Shown: positions 16,726 through 26,428, numbered from the stretch's first letter. The stretch: DNA of 64,000 nucleotides from CS4-C045 sp963844115 (GCA_963844115.1 CAWJNN010000009.1:49270-113269); one strand, 5' to 3'. Program-made: numbers and translations. The notes: generated by a model from the letters alone, not told the origin.

Positions 16726-17049
16726 CTAGCGGCTAGACGCTTTGATTTTTATATCCACGCCGGCCGGTAAGCTTAACTTGTTCAACGCTTCGATCGTCTT
16801 GGCCGTGGCCTGGACGATATCTATTAATCGCTTGTGCGTTCGAATCTCGAACTGCTGCCGCGCTTTCTTGTCTACGTGTGGACTGGATAGAACCGTGTAT
16901 CGTTCGATCCGTGTCGGTAACGGAATCGGACCATGGACCTCCGAATTCGTGCGCTTGGCCGTATCGACAATTTCTGCAGCACTCTGGTCCAAGACCGAGT
17001 GGTCATAGGCTTCCATCCGAATTCGAATGATCTCTTGAGCTTTGGCCAA
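16726..17049 (-). CDS. rpsJ: 30S ribosomal protein S10
   Basis: 30S protein that also serves as NusE in antitermination. The 107-residue product has IRIRMEAYDHSVLDQSAAEIVDTAKRTNSEVHGPIPLPTRIERYTVLSSPHVDKKARQQFEIRTHKRLIDI. It is the first gene of the S10-spc superoperon, so the promoter should lie in 17,050-17,250; upstream sits an unrelated divergent gene rather than fusA/tuf. Confidence 0.97.
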   Translation of the reverse strand: MAKAQEIIRIRMEAYDHSVLDQSAAEIVDTAKRTNSEVHGPIPLPTRIERYTVLSSPHVDKKARQQFEIRTHKRLIDIVQATAKTIEALNKLSLPAGVDIKIKASSR

Positions 17050-17539
17050 TGGTCCAATAACTCCAATTCCACGCGTTAATTTCCGGGGACTCAGCCCTGC
17101 GTAAAGGCGCTGCGGAGGCCCGGTTCGCTATATGCGAAACCTCCAATGCTAGGATCTGCATCAAATTATGTAAAGGGGATAACGATTCCCGCCGGGCGTA
17201 AAAACTGACGCCGGGGCCCCGATTCGCCACGGCAGCTTTCGAGGCAGGTAAATTCAGGTCCCCGAGACCGGATCGAGACCGGATTGGACGGCGCTGGACG
17301 CGGTGAGGATTGTGCGATATCCGGTCGCTAAGCACGAATTAGGGAGGGGGTCAGCGAACGGTATACCGCGTTTGCGGCCCAATTTCGTATCCTACCGTTG
17401 TACGACACTGGCCGCCCAAGTGACGACTGGCTGCCCAAGCGGCCTGTCCAGCGGTTCTGGTTACCTCAAGATCGCCCGCGGCACCTTAAGATCGCCTGCG
17501 GCACCTTAAGATCGCCTGCGGCTGGACGGCTAAGCGGAA
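17050..17539. other. Divergent intergenic region between rpsJ and the hemolysin III gene
   Basis: 490 bases without a supported gene. It must contain the promoter of the S10-spc superoperon on the minus strand; no convincing -35/-10 pair could be singled out by eye. It holds two copies of GAGACCGGAT (about 17,265-17,285) and a 3 x 20 bp tandem repeat next to the hemolysin III start. Confidence 0.5.
17463..17522. repeat. 20-bp tandem repeat, 3 copies, upstream of the hemolysin III gene
   Basis: Unit ACCTTAAGATCGCCTGCGGC at 17463 (two mismatches), 17483 and 17503. It ends 18 bases before the ATG of the next gene, in the place where its leader or promoter should be. Confidence 0.9.
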
Positions 17540-18280
17540 ATGAATCAATACGCTACCTATTCGCTGCAGGGATGTGCCGAACCAGTTAGCAGCTTGAGCC
17601 ACCTTTTTGGTGCGATTTTGTTTGCGGCGCTGACGATCCGCCTTGTTCGGTTGACGATCGCCACGTCCGAAGCGAGTGGTGAAGGACCGGGTCGGCTGAT
17701 GTCGGTTTGTATTTTCGCGAGCTCTGCGGTCATTCTACTATCGATCAGCGGAATTTATCACCTGTTGCCATTCGATAGCGCGAGACGCGAGCTCTTCTTG
17801 CAGCTCGACTACGTTGCCATCTATCTGCTCATTGCCGGTACTTTTACCCCCTGTTGCTGGCTGTTGCTGGCGGGGTTTCACCGGCGGGTGATGTTGATAG
17901 TCATCTGGGGATTGGCCGTTACTGGAATCGTTATCTCACTGTTTTTCTCGGAGATGATGCCAGACCGGTGGAATATCGCGTTCTACCTGATTATCGGCTG
18001 GGCCGGAATCATCAGCGGGAAGTCCGTGTCGCGACGACACGGTCTGTCAATCCTGGAGCCATTGCTGCTGGGTGGCGCCGCGTATACCACCGGGGTAGCG
18101 TTCATTCTGGCGGGTCGTCCCAGTCGACTCCCCGGCGTTGTGGGGCCGCACGAGCTATTTCATCTCGCCGTGCTGGTTGGTATCGGCTGCCACTGGCGGC
18201 TGGTAACGCGGCTCGCCGAGGGTCAGTTCGCTCAACCCGAACTGGCCCCTGTCCTATCGACTCGGACCAGCGGCGCGTGA
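17540..18280 (+). CDS. Hemolysin III / PAQR (TrhA) family integral membrane protein
   Basis: Seven-helix membrane protein of the hemolysin III/PAQR superfamily, related to ceramidase-like proteins and to TrhA of membrane homeostasis. The 246-residue product has the metal-site motifs in order: SLSHLFGA (S-x3-H, near residue 20), GIYHLL, LQLDYVAIYLLIAGTFTP (Asp) and HELFHLAVLVGIGCHW (H-x3-H near the C-terminus). Substrate and function are unknown in bacteria. It is divergent from rpsJ and convergent with the following small membrane protein. Confidence 0.85.
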   Translation: MNQYATYSLQGCAEPVSSLSHLFGAILFAALTIRLVRLTIATSEASGEGPGRLMSVCIFASSAVILLSISGIYHLLPFDSARRELFLQLDYVAIYLLIAGTFTPCCWLLLAGFHRRVMLIVIWGLAVTGIVISLFFSEMMPDRWNIAFYLIIGWAGIISGKSVSRRHGLSILEPLLLGGAAYTTGVAFILAGRPSRLPGVVGPHELFHLAVLVGIGCHWRLVTRLAEGQFAQPELAPVLSTRTSGA

Positions 18281-18372
18281 CACGCTGCAGCGGGATGGTG
18301 ATCCGCCCCAGCTTCCGCTCAGTCGGGTATCCGCCCAGCCCGATTCAGAACACGAGCACAGAACGGATTGAT

Positions 18373-18765
18373 TCAGTCCAGAACGGGATCGTACGCTCGC
18401 CGCCGGCGGCGTCGGCGTTGTGTGTAGGGGCGACGAGCAGCAATCTGGTCGCCTTCCACGAAGAAATGACCCGAAAGCAGCCGGTAAAAGAATAGCAGAA
18501 TGAAAGCGCCGCCCGTCGCGACGAGGAACCCAATGGGACTGATCGGCGCCACGCGCGCTTTTTCGCTGAAAAAGGCCAGCATTCCGCAGCCGATGACGGA
18601 ACCGCCGATGCCCATCATCAGGGTTGCCACGGCGCCACCGGGGTCGCGACCGGGCATGATTGCCTTGGCGAGCAATCCTGTCAGCGTTCCATATCCCACC
18701 CAGACCAGGACAAGATTCGCCCAATGCTGGACCTGATCGGGGAATTGAAGTTCGACGAATTCCAT
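18373..18765 (-). CDS. GlsB/YeaQ/YmgE-type small membrane protein with basic tail
   Basis: 130 residues: three hydrophobic segments rich in Gly (VLVWVGYGTLTGLLAKAIMPG, GAVATLMMGIGGSVIGCGMLAFF, PIGFLVATGGAFILLFFYRLL), the layout of transglycosylase-associated (GlsB/YeaQ/YmgE) stress proteins. The GLLAKAIMPGRDPGG motif is typical. The C-terminus is unusual in carrying an Arg run (YTQRRRRRRRAYDP). No enzymatic function is established for the family. Confidence 0.75.
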   Translation of the reverse strand: MEFVELQFPDQVQHWANLVLVWVGYGTLTGLLAKAIMPGRDPGGAVATLMMGIGGSVIGCGMLAFFSEKARVAPISPIGFLVATGGAFILLFFYRLLSGHFFVEGDQIAARRPYTQRRRRRRRAYDPVLD

Positions 18766-19128
18766 TTCGATTAATTACCTCCTCGATTCAGCATCCGTGG
18801 ATTGCTATTTAGCGATCCCGGGCCTTGTGCGTAAGAGCACTCCCCTCCAGGCGGGCGGCAGCGGCCGTCATGAATGAAATCCAGCTTGCCCAGCAAGCAT
18901 CATGGACCCCACGCTAGCGCATCCCTCATCATCCGTATCGGCCGCGCAAAGCGAACGGATCGAGCGGTTTTTTGGGTTTTCTCACGAGCACCCGTAACCG
19001 CCGCAGTTACTGCGTAACCTTTCCACTATCGAAACTCTTGGATTGCGCCCTACGAATTACCCGATAGAGAAAAACGGAAGATATCACCGCATATCGCTCA
19101 GTTTATCAAGACCGCCGAGATCAGCCGG
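18766..19128. other. Intergenic region without a recognised feature
   Basis: About 360 bases between two divergently transcribed genes. No open frame, RNA fold or repeat that I can support, apart from a weak CCGCAGTTACTGCG-type inverted pair near 18,999-19,015. Promoters of both neighbours should lie here. Confidence 0.4.
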
Positions 19129-19905
19129 TTGAACGATTCATTAGTCACCGAAGCGTTAGCCAACGATTCGCTAGCCAACGATTCGCTAGCCAACGATTCG
19201 CTAGCCATTGTGGTCAACGTCCACAACTGCCATCGCAAAATGGAGTTGTTGACCACCCGCCTTTTGGAGATTGCGGCCGAGCTGACGAGTGAGCTGGAGC
19301 TGGTGATTGTTGACGACGCTTCGGACGATGGGAGCGAAGAAATTATCTGGCAACTGGCGACCCGCTATGCACAGGTAGATCACGTCCGCCACCCAACGCG
19401 GCGCGATTTTCGCGAAAGCGCGCGGACGGGGCTTCGATTCACTAAAGGCCGTTATTTGCTGGTGTGCGACGGCACGAGATTGCTGGATGTCGAACGGATC
19501 GGTCGTCTTTGGCGTGATCGAGACGACTCGCACGTAGATCTTAACCGCGAGCAATTCATCGTCGTCCCGCCACCGCGACACAATGTGCCAGCCAGAAAAT
19601 GGCTCAGACATGTGGCTCACCAAAATCAGGTGTCAGCGGCAGCCGCTTCCGCACAGTCTCAACCGGCGATGTATTTATTGGAACGAACGCAACTGGCCAA
19701 ACAGTTGGGCGAATCGAGCCCGCAGGCCGAGAAAGACTTGCGTGAAACGGCGAAAACGAACGGTGTGGTCCGCCCGTCGCCGCGTCGCCCCTTCGTATTG
19801 CGAAAGTCGGGCGATTTCTCGCCGGCAGGTGAAAAACAGGATTCTCCCTCGCGGGTTTTTCGAGACGCTCTGCATCGGTTACAAAAGAGTGTTCGTTCGA
19901 AGTAA
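19129..19905 (+). CDS. Glycosyltransferase family 2-like protein, short, with ANDSL repeats at the N-terminus
   Basis: The product resembles the N-terminal nucleotide-binding half of GT-A glycosyltransferases: IVVNVHNCHRKMELL, then LELVIVDDASDDGSEEI (the DDAS motif), then GRYLLVCDGTRLLD in place of the usual DxD. After about residue 145 it has no recognisable acceptor domain, and it ends in a basic tail. The start is uncertain (TTG 19129). The first 25 residues contain LANDSLANDSLANDSLA, encoded by the 15-bp repeat. It may be an inactive or truncated relative; it precedes a Gfo/Idh/MocA gene. Confidence 0.6.
   Translation: MNDSLVTEALANDSLANDSLANDSLAIVVNVHNCHRKMELLTTRLLEIAAELTSELELVIVDDASDDGSEEIIWQLATRYAQVDHVRHPTRRDFRESARTGLRFTKGRYLLVCDGTRLLDVERIGRLWRDRDDSHVDLNREQFIVVPPPRHNVPARKWLRHVAHQNQVSAAAASAQSQPAMYLLERTQLAKQLGESSPQAEKDLRETAKTNGVVRPSPRRPFVLRKSGDFSPAGEKQDSPSRVFRDALHRLQKSVRSK
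19151..19207. repeat. 15-bp tandem repeat coding for ANDSL
   Basis: Unit GCTAGCCAACGATTC, three to four copies, in frame with the glycosyltransferase-like gene (each unit adds five residues). The first copy starts GTTAGCC. Confidence 0.85.
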
Positions 19906-19988
19906 CCCGATTCATCGGGTGCTAGATTGCGTAAACCCAAGGCGGTAACTCCGGCCACCGCACAAATGCGCTTCTACAAACTTGCGGC

Positions 19989-21032
19989 ATGACGTGGATC
20001 GCTGTAATCGGAACAGGAACGTGGGCGCGCGTCCATTTGGCAGCCCTGCGCCATAGTCCTTACGTTTCTGGCGTCGTTCTGGCCGGTCGCAATCGCGACG
20101 CACTGGGCAAACTCGCCGACGAATTCGACATTGTCCAGCAGACGACAACCGAATTGGCGGACATCTGGGAAAACGAATGCGTCGAAATTGTCGATGTCGT
20201 ATTGCCACACCATCTGCACGCGCAGACGTCGCTATCAGCGCCGCAAGCGGGAAAGCACGTTATCTGTGAAAAACCAGGCGCGCTGCAGCTGGCGGATTTC
20301 GATCGAATGGCGGCCGTCGCACAATCATCGGGCCGCCGCCTGCTGATCGTCATGAATCAGCTTTACAACCCGGTCCATCAGCGGATTCGTGATCTTGTCG
20401 ACGAGGGCGCGCTGGGCAGAGTCTTTTTGCTCGCGGAAACTAGGTTTGGTCGCCACGATCGCGACTACCGTGATCCTGATACCTGGCGGACGCGGTTGGC
20501 AACCGCCGGTGGAGGCGTCTTGATTGATGGCGGCTACCACATGATTTACAAGCACCTGTACTGGCTGGCCGACGTGGGACAGCCCCAATGGATTCTCGGC
20601 GACGCTTCTCAATTGGCGGTCGGTTCCGCCGGTCAACCTGTCGTCGAGCAGGGAGAGGACTTTGTTTGCTACACGATCGGCTTTGATGTGCCACTGCGCA
20701 TTGCGTCGTCGCACGCTTGGACGCTTGCGAAGGACCCCTTGCGACCTCACCAGTGCCTCCTGGCTGGAACGAGCGGCTCGTTGGACGTAACGGACGACGA
20801 CGCCCCGCTGCGTTTGAATTCCGCCAATGGCGAACAGATTATTGAGGTAACCAGTCCCGTCGGCAGAACGGGCACGCTGGAAGCGTGCCTACTCGACTAT
20901 ATCAAGTGCCTGCACGAAGACCGCCAGCCTCAATACGGCTCGTTAACCCTTGCGCGACAGACTCTGCAGATTATCCAAGGAATTTACGAGTCGGCGCGGA
21001 CAGGCCGGCGCGTTTCGCTAGGGGATGCTTAG
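19989..21032 (+). CDS. Gfo/Idh/MocA family oxidoreductase
   Basis: NAD(P)-dependent sugar or cyclitol dehydrogenase-like protein, 347 residues. The Rossmann start IAVIGTGTWARVH, the segment EIVDVVLPHHLHAQTSLSAPQAGKHVICEKPGA (family EKP motif), and in the second domain GGGVLIDGGYHMIYKHLYWL, where the His/Lys-like catalytic area lies. The substrate cannot be told from sequence. It follows the glycosyltransferase-like gene by 83 bases; the intervening ACCCGAT/ATCGGGT hairpin (19,905-19,920) is not followed by a T run. Confidence 0.87.
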   Translation: MTWIAVIGTGTWARVHLAALRHSPYVSGVVLAGRNRDALGKLADEFDIVQQTTTELADIWENECVEIVDVVLPHHLHAQTSLSAPQAGKHVICEKPGALQLADFDRMAAVAQSSGRRLLIVMNQLYNPVHQRIRDLVDEGALGRVFLLAETRFGRHDRDYRDPDTWRTRLATAGGGVLIDGGYHMIYKHLYWLADVGQPQWILGDASQLAVGSAGQPVVEQGEDFVCYTIGFDVPLRIASSHAWTLAKDPLRPHQCLLAGTSGSLDVTDDDAPLRLNSANGEQIIEVTSPVGRTGTLEACLLDYIKCLHEDRQPQYGSLTLARQTLQIIQGIYESARTGRRVSLGDA

Positions 21033-21049
21033 TAATTATGCGCAAGCAG

Positions 21050-23311
21050 TTACAAATCGAAATTGAACGTTTGGTTGAGAAAACGCCAGATACGGCGGGC
21101 CACGGTCTGCTTGCGGGTGTGAATTTTGGCCTGTCCCCTTAAGCCGATGCTCAACTCTCCATCGTCATTCGGTAATAACGCCGTCGCCTTGTAGGAAGTA
21201 TGCAGCGGCACTTCGTTCCCGGAGGCGTCCGTCTCCGTCAACAGATTGCCTCCTGCCTTGTCGGATAAACGTCGCGGGCTGACGTTCATTTCGGCCGTCG
21301 CGATACTTTCGATGGTGCTTTTAAACGTCTTATGCGGAAGATGGCTCAATAGGATTTCCACGCTTTGGCCCTCGGTGATGAAGTTCCGATCCGACTGGTC
21401 GATGACCAGGACGGCCTCCATGGATTTCGGATCTCCGATCTGGCACAAGACGTGATCTGCCGCTGCCTGCAGATACGCGCCCTGGTTATCCTCGTCCAGT
21501 GGTGTGCCGAACCATGTCGAGAGCATACCCGGTGCGCGCGGGCGCCCGGATGCGGGTGGACCTGGTAACACGGTACCGTCTACGGGGGCCACGATCCGTA
21601 AACGCTGCAGGTCTTCACGCGTCTTTTCTAATCGCTCGATGACGCTTCTCCGCTCGTTCTCTTTCGAACGCAGCAGGTTGGCGGCATTTCGTTCGGTTTT
21701 GGGGAGCCGGTCTTCGTGTAGTCGGCTCCGGTGCAGCGTTTTGATCTCTTCGTCCAACACTTCCAATTCGCTCTGCAACTCAACCGTTCTTAGTTCGAGA
21801 TCGAGATTGCTCAAACGAGCAAGTTCATCGCCTTTCTTGACATACGTGCCGGCAGGACGGGGCGGTTCGTCCAGTCGGCCAGGAACCTCGATATAAACCT
21901 TCTGGGCGTTGTGCGGTAAAACCTCCAGGGGACAATAGACGCGGTGTGGCAGAGGGATCAGGCACACGGCGGCGATGATACCAGCCACGATAGACACGGT
22001 GGCAAACAGTCGTGCTTTTTTCACCTGATGAAGCCTCCCCGGAATAGAAAAATATTTGTACAGTTTCCACATTGGTTGCACGATCAGCCCGTACAACGCC
22101 CCGAACATGATCAGCCGCCCAATGACTTGTAGACCGATCGGTTCGAATACCTTGGACAGGAACAACAAAATCATTATGACGACCAGCCAGCGATACATCA
22201 CGGCGGCGACGCTGTAGAGGGCAAAGAACGCCTGATTCGTCTGCGGCAGGAATGGGTCGTCCGGCTCTTCCAGTCCCAAGCACCAATTCCCCAGTTTGTG
22301 GTTCAGGATGCTGCTCGACTTCTGACGCAGGTTCGGTATCTCCACGATGTCAGACAAAATGTAATACCCGTCGTAGCGCAGCAACGGGTTGCCATTAAAC
22401 AACACCGTACTTACCGAACAAACAAACATGACGCTCAAACTGAGCTGATTTAACAAACCGGGCTCGGTAAACCACCAGATAAAGGTGCAGAAAGTGGCAA
22501 TGACAACTTCGACATACATGCCGGCGGCGCCAATCGCCGCTCGATGCCACTTGTTGGGTAACATCCACGAATCCGACACATTGCAATAGAGGCAGGGTGT
22601 CAGCACCAGGACCATGACGCCCATCTCGTGGCACTCGCCACCAAAATGCTTGCACGAAAGGCCATGCCCGAATTCATGCAGAACTTTCGTAATGGCAAGG
22701 GTCAGACCAAGATAAATCCAATTCTTGCCCGCGAAGAAATCCTGGAACGACGGCAACTTCGATTGAAACACGTCGAATTGGACGGCGACCAGCAACACGG
22801 CGACAAGGCCCATCGACAGGCAGAAGATTACCGCGGGCGTGGAAAAAAACCATTTGACCTTGGGATGCAACCAGTTCAGCAGCCGCTCGGGGTCAATGCC
22901 TTTGAAGCGGATTGCCAGGACGTTGCTGAGCGTCGCGATCCGCTGTTTACGGGTCTTTTCGGCGGCTCGATGCCTTAGCTGGTCCCCCTGTCCGGCGACG
23001 TCGGCCATCAGCAGGCCGCTTTGGAACAGGCTGCCGACGAAGCGAGCCAGTTCTTCGACGGTGATTTTGCCCGGGGGATACTGTTCTTCGTATCTTTCTT
23101 TCACCTGGTCCAGGCTGGTTGTGCCATCCAGCATCTGCAGGATCGCGAACTCTTCTTCCTGGAAGCGGAAGTAGTTGAGGCCCACCGGTTCCTTGACGAT
23201 CCAATACGACGTTCCCTGGTAATGTTGACGCTTGGCCGCGAGATCCGGCCGTTTCCGGATGGCAAGCGGGCGGGATGACGCAGAGACCAGACTGTCGGCC
23301 AGTGAAATCAT
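21050..23311 (-). CDS. PqqD-like domain + M50 (site-2 protease-like) membrane peptidase + HlyD/biotinyl-lipoyl domain
   Basis: 753-residue fusion. Residues about 35-105 form a PqqD-like winged domain (FRFQEEEFAILQMLDG...). Next come several membrane segments with the zinc motif HEFGHG at 212-217 and the second metal ligand in NPLLRYDGYY (Asp314). From about residue 470 on lies a membrane-fusion-protein-like part: lipoyl half (VPGRLDEPPRPAGTYVKKGDEL), a coiled coil (about 505-575), second lipoyl half (LRIVAPVDGTVLPG) and a beta-barrel. The M50/HlyD layout resembles 'putative peptide zinc metalloprotease' (YydH-like) proteins. It is the last gene of a three-gene minus-strand cluster with two other HlyD-type proteins. 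Its substrate is unknown; export or processing of a peptide is an inference. Confidence 0.85.
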   Translation of the reverse strand: MISLADSLVSASSRPLAIRKRPDLAAKRQHYQGTSYWIVKEPVGLNYFRFQEEEFAILQMLDGTTSLDQVKERYEEQYPPGKITVEELARFVGSLFQSGLLMADVAGQGDQLRHRAAEKTRKQRIATLSNVLAIRFKGIDPERLLNWLHPKVKWFFSTPAVIFCLSMGLVAVLLVAVQFDVFQSKLPSFQDFFAGKNWIYLGLTLAITKVLHEFGHGLSCKHFGGECHEMGVMVLVLTPCLYCNVSDSWMLPNKWHRAAIGAAGMYVEVVIATFCTFIWWFTEPGLLNQLSLSVMFVCSVSTVLFNGNPLLRYDGYYILSDIVEIPNLRQKSSSILNHKLGNWCLGLEEPDDPFLPQTNQAFFALYSVAAVMYRWLVVIMILLFLSKVFEPIGLQVIGRLIMFGALYGLIVQPMWKLYKYFSIPGRLHQVKKARLFATVSIVAGIIAAVCLIPLPHRVYCPLEVLPHNAQKVYIEVPGRLDEPPRPAGTYVKKGDELARLSNLDLELRTVELQSELEVLDEEIKTLHRSRLHEDRLPKTERNAANLLRSKENERRSVIERLEKTREDLQRLRIVAPVDGTVLPGPPASGRPRAPGMLSTWFGTPLDEDNQGAYLQAAADHVLCQIGDPKSMEAVLVIDQSDRNFITEGQSVEILLSHLPHKTFKSTIESIATAEMNVSPRRLSDKAGGNLLTETDASGNEVPLHTSYKATALLPNDDGELSIGLRGQAKIHTRKQTVARRIWRFLNQTFNFDL

Positions 23312-23401
23312 GTTGGAGACCCGCCTCGAGGCGGCTTTTGATCATCGATGTGCCAGTCAGGCCGCTTCCAGGGGGACTCCAACGGCAGCGCACCCACTCG
23401 C

Positions 23402-24316
23402 TCATTTGGTTTCAGCGATCCCGGGTATGGAAATCTTCAAGGTTGCCTTCTGTCCCGGCTGCAACTGCCACTGTCCGTTTTCCTGCTGATTGGCAACCTC
23501 GGCGCGAACTCGATAGTCACCTCCGGCACCGATCAGCGGGCTCGCGAAGGTGATCTTCCCCTGGAACGACGCAGCGCGGCCACCACCCAGGTCGACCATT
23601 GCGACGATCGATTGGTCCGCGATCTGTTCGCGTCGGAAGTCGTTGATGTTGACGAAACCTTCCACGCGAAGTCGATCCATGCGTACGATGCGAAGTACCG
23701 AATCCCCGTCGCGCACCCATTCGCCCTTCTTCCGGCGAACTTCCAGGATGATGCCCTCCAGGGGCGAACGGATTTGACGCCGCCAGACTTCTTCTTTCGC
23801 GAGTGCGAGCTTCGCCTCGTTGCCATCGACGGTATAGGTCAACAGCTTTTGGTCCATTGCGGCCTGTTCGATACCCAACGTCGCCCGTACGACCGCCAGT
23901 TGCAGCTTGCGGATTTCGGATTGAGGCACAACGCCGGGCCGTTTTTGGTTGGCAGCCTTAGCCTTTTCCAAATCGATCTCGGAGTTTTCCAACTGTTCTC
24001 GCGCAAAGCGGATGGCAATATCGTTCTTTGCCTGCTCTTTCGAGGATTCGAGTTCGATCGATGTCAACTTGTGATTGGCCCGCGCCTGGCGATCGTCAAG
24101 TTTCCCCACGACCTGGTCGGCGGTGACGCTCATCCCTTCGCGGGCTTCCAAGGCCGCCACGACGCCGGGCGCTTCCGCCGGTACTTCGATATCTTCCAGC
24201 AAGGTGACGAGGAAATCGCCCAGTTCGACTTCCGCGTGCGCATCGGCCGCAATCGACGCGACGACCAGCAGGCAGGACAGTGTCAGTAACAGCGGAAGTT
24301 GGATGAGCAGGCGCAT
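23402..24316 (-). CDS. HlyD-type periplasmic adaptor (membrane fusion protein)
   Basis: 304 residues with a signal peptide (MRLLIQLPLLLTLSCLLVVASIAADAHA), then lipoyl half EAPGVVAALEAREGMSVTADQVVGKLDDRQA, a long coiled coil (about 80-165), second lipoyl half RQIRSPLEGIILEVRRKKGEWVRDGDSVLRIV and a beta-barrel (VEGFVNINDFRREQIADQSIV). It sits between the GAF-HlyD gene (52 bases upstream) and the M50-HlyD gene (90 bases downstream), all on one strand. No inner-membrane pump or outer-membrane channel gene is next to it. Confidence 0.85.
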   Translation of the reverse strand: MRLLIQLPLLLTLSCLLVVASIAADAHAEVELGDFLVTLLEDIEVPAEAPGVVAALEAREGMSVTADQVVGKLDDRQARANHKLTSIELESSKEQAKNDIAIRFAREQLENSEIDLEKAKAANQKRPGVVPQSEIRKLQLAVVRATLGIEQAAMDQKLLTYTVDGNEAKLALAKEEVWRRQIRSPLEGIILEVRRKKGEWVRDGDSVLRIVRMDRLRVEGFVNINDFRREQIADQSIVAMVDLGGGRAASFQGKITFASPLIGAGGDYRVRAEVANQQENGQWQLQPGQKATLKISIPGIAETK

Positions 24317-24347
24317 GGCAGGGTTTCCTCACGTCGCGGACCGGCAG

Positions 24348-24375
24348 TAATTATCTAAAAGTGATTATCTAAAGA
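24348..24375. repeat. 14-bp imperfect direct repeat, 2 copies
   Basis: GTAATTATCTAAAA and GTGATTATCTAAAG lie back to back, overlapping the 3' end of the GAF-HlyD gene region and the gap before the HlyD adaptor gene. Confidence 0.7.
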
Positions 24376-26428
24376 CGGAACAAGATCTTCTTGTGAATAA
24401 AGGCGATCACTTCCCGGAACCAGACGTAACCGGTGGCGCGATAACCACAATCCAACTTGGCCGTGACCTCAGCGCCGTCGCGGAGTTCCGATTGCTTGAT
24501 GTCGTTCGGTTCAATCTGGACCCGAATTAAGACCGCATTGCCGTACGGTTCGCGGGGCTGGCGCTCATCTTGATCTCTTTCACCGTTCCCGGCTTCGCTT
24601 CTTCGGGATTCGTTGCCAGAATGTAGGATACGGCAATGTCTTCTTCGCGCTGTGCCAGCTCGTTCGCTCGCTGTTGGATGTGTCCCATGCGATCGTCCCG
24701 CATGAAGAGTTCGAGTTCCCACTCGCCGGTCGTGTCCGCCACGGTCATGAGCAACTGCCCCGGTTCCACGGTGCGTCGAGATAGTTCGCGACGGACATCC
24801 CAGGTCGTTATTTGGCCAGTCAACGGACTGACGACCCGCAGATTCTCGCGTTTGCGTTTCAAGATTTCGATGCGCTTGTTGTAGCCGTCGAACTCTTTCC
24901 GCAGCGACATCAACTGGCCCTCCATGCGGTTGAGTTCGACCGTCTCCAATTTTCCACGTCCACTAGTAAGCGCGTCGTGCAGGAATTCTATCTGTGCGAA
25001 CGTCGAGTTTTGTTCGCCGACGAGTTTTTCTATTTCCCCTTCCAGCGCGAGGCTTGTCAGCTGAAGCAGCGTTTGAGTTTCCTCAACCATCGCCCCGTGG
25101 TGGATGTTGTTGGGGATATCGGTAACCAGACCGCCCTCACGCGCGAAGACGTTTTTGCGCACCGCGGGGCGTAATTTGCCTTCGGCTTCGAGTTCGAATT
25201 TTTGCGGGATGAACAGGCACGCGATCAGCCCGACCGCCAGCAGCAACACCGCGATCGTCTTGGGAAGGGTGCGGGCCTGGACGATCCATTTCAGTTTTCC
25301 CAACGTTCGCCATAACGGCATCATGAAGATGGAATCATGTTCCAGGGCATTGGCTAGTGCCGACGCAGCGTGATCCTGGACGACTTCGACGCGCTGCAGC
25401 GTGCTGTTTTCGAGGCGGGAGTTGTCGAACTGTTCAACGATCAATGCACCAAGCACTTTGCGCGGCTTTTTGCGAACGTCCTCGTCCTCGCTGGTATCCG
25501 GTTCGTCCGGCTGGAATAGCGGCAAAACTCCGACGACCTTGGCATGTGATTCGTCAACGTATTCGTGCAAGGCATCTTCCACTTGCGGGGCCATGTCTTC
25601 CGTACTGCCCTTGTACCAAACGGCCTCGCCGGTGGCCGTCACGCGCGTCGCCAGGCGCGACAGAAGCGTGGCAACATTCGATCGTTTGTCAATCTGGTCT
25701 TGATGGCTGATCGCTTCAATCCGGCACTTACGGCCGTGCTGGATGGCAATACTGACTCGGTCGCATGCGATCAACCGGCGACCTTCGTTCACGACTCGAT
25801 AAGCCGTTTGCCGGGGATCGAGACTCTCGTGCACCGATTTGGTGAATCGTTCCAGCTGACCCCAGAGGGCTTCACGGTCTTCGAAGTGCTTGAGTTGGCG
25901 AGCGTTCAGGAAAGTGCTCGCCAGTTCGCACATCTGCAGAACAAAGCGCAGGTATCCACGCTGGGTAACGGGGCCGGCACCAGTCCGCTGGAAGATTTCG
26001 ACCAGTCCTGTGCTTTGACGGTTGCTGGTCAGCGGCGCAAGAATCAGCAGGTGTTCGGTGGGGTTCCCCGCCTCTTCATCGTCCTCCGGTCCGGAGTGTG
26101 GACCGATCAACATACCATCGGGTTCGTCCATCGCCTTACGCAACAGACGATGGTGGCGCATCTGGGCTTCGCGATCCCCTGCCAGCCCACTCGACTGCAA
26201 GTTGATCTGGTAGGCAACGTCGAGACCACCTTCATCGTTTTGCGTCCAGACGACACCGCCCACGGCGACCAGTGCCGAGACGGCTCGGCCCAGGAGGGCC
26301 TCATAGAATTCCGCCGGCGCAACATCAGATTTTGCAAGCTGAGCGAGCTCAGCAAGCATATTGCGCACTTGCTGCCGCGTGGCCTTTACATATTCCGATT
26401 CCATCGACGGAGATGATTCGGTGGACAT
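24369..26428 (-). CDS. GAF-like sensor + HlyD membrane-fusion protein; probable frameshift near 24,550
   Basis: About 686 residues. The N-terminal 380 residues are cytoplasmic and GAF-like (SALVAVGGVVWTQ..., a second GAF-like part ACDRVSIAIQHGRKCRIEAIS ... VLGALIVEQF). One membrane segment (TIAVLLLAVGLIACLFIP) follows, then a HlyD part with lipoyl half GKLRPAVRKNVFAREGGLV, a coiled coil, and LRVVSPLTGQITTWDV. The frame starting at ATG 26428 ends early at 24527 (SASPANRTAMRS); the neighbouring frame continues EPYGNAVLIRVQIEPNDIKQ to FIHKKILFRL at 24369, so one indel near 24,550 is likely. It is the first gene of the three-gene HlyD/M50 cluster. Confidence 0.82.
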
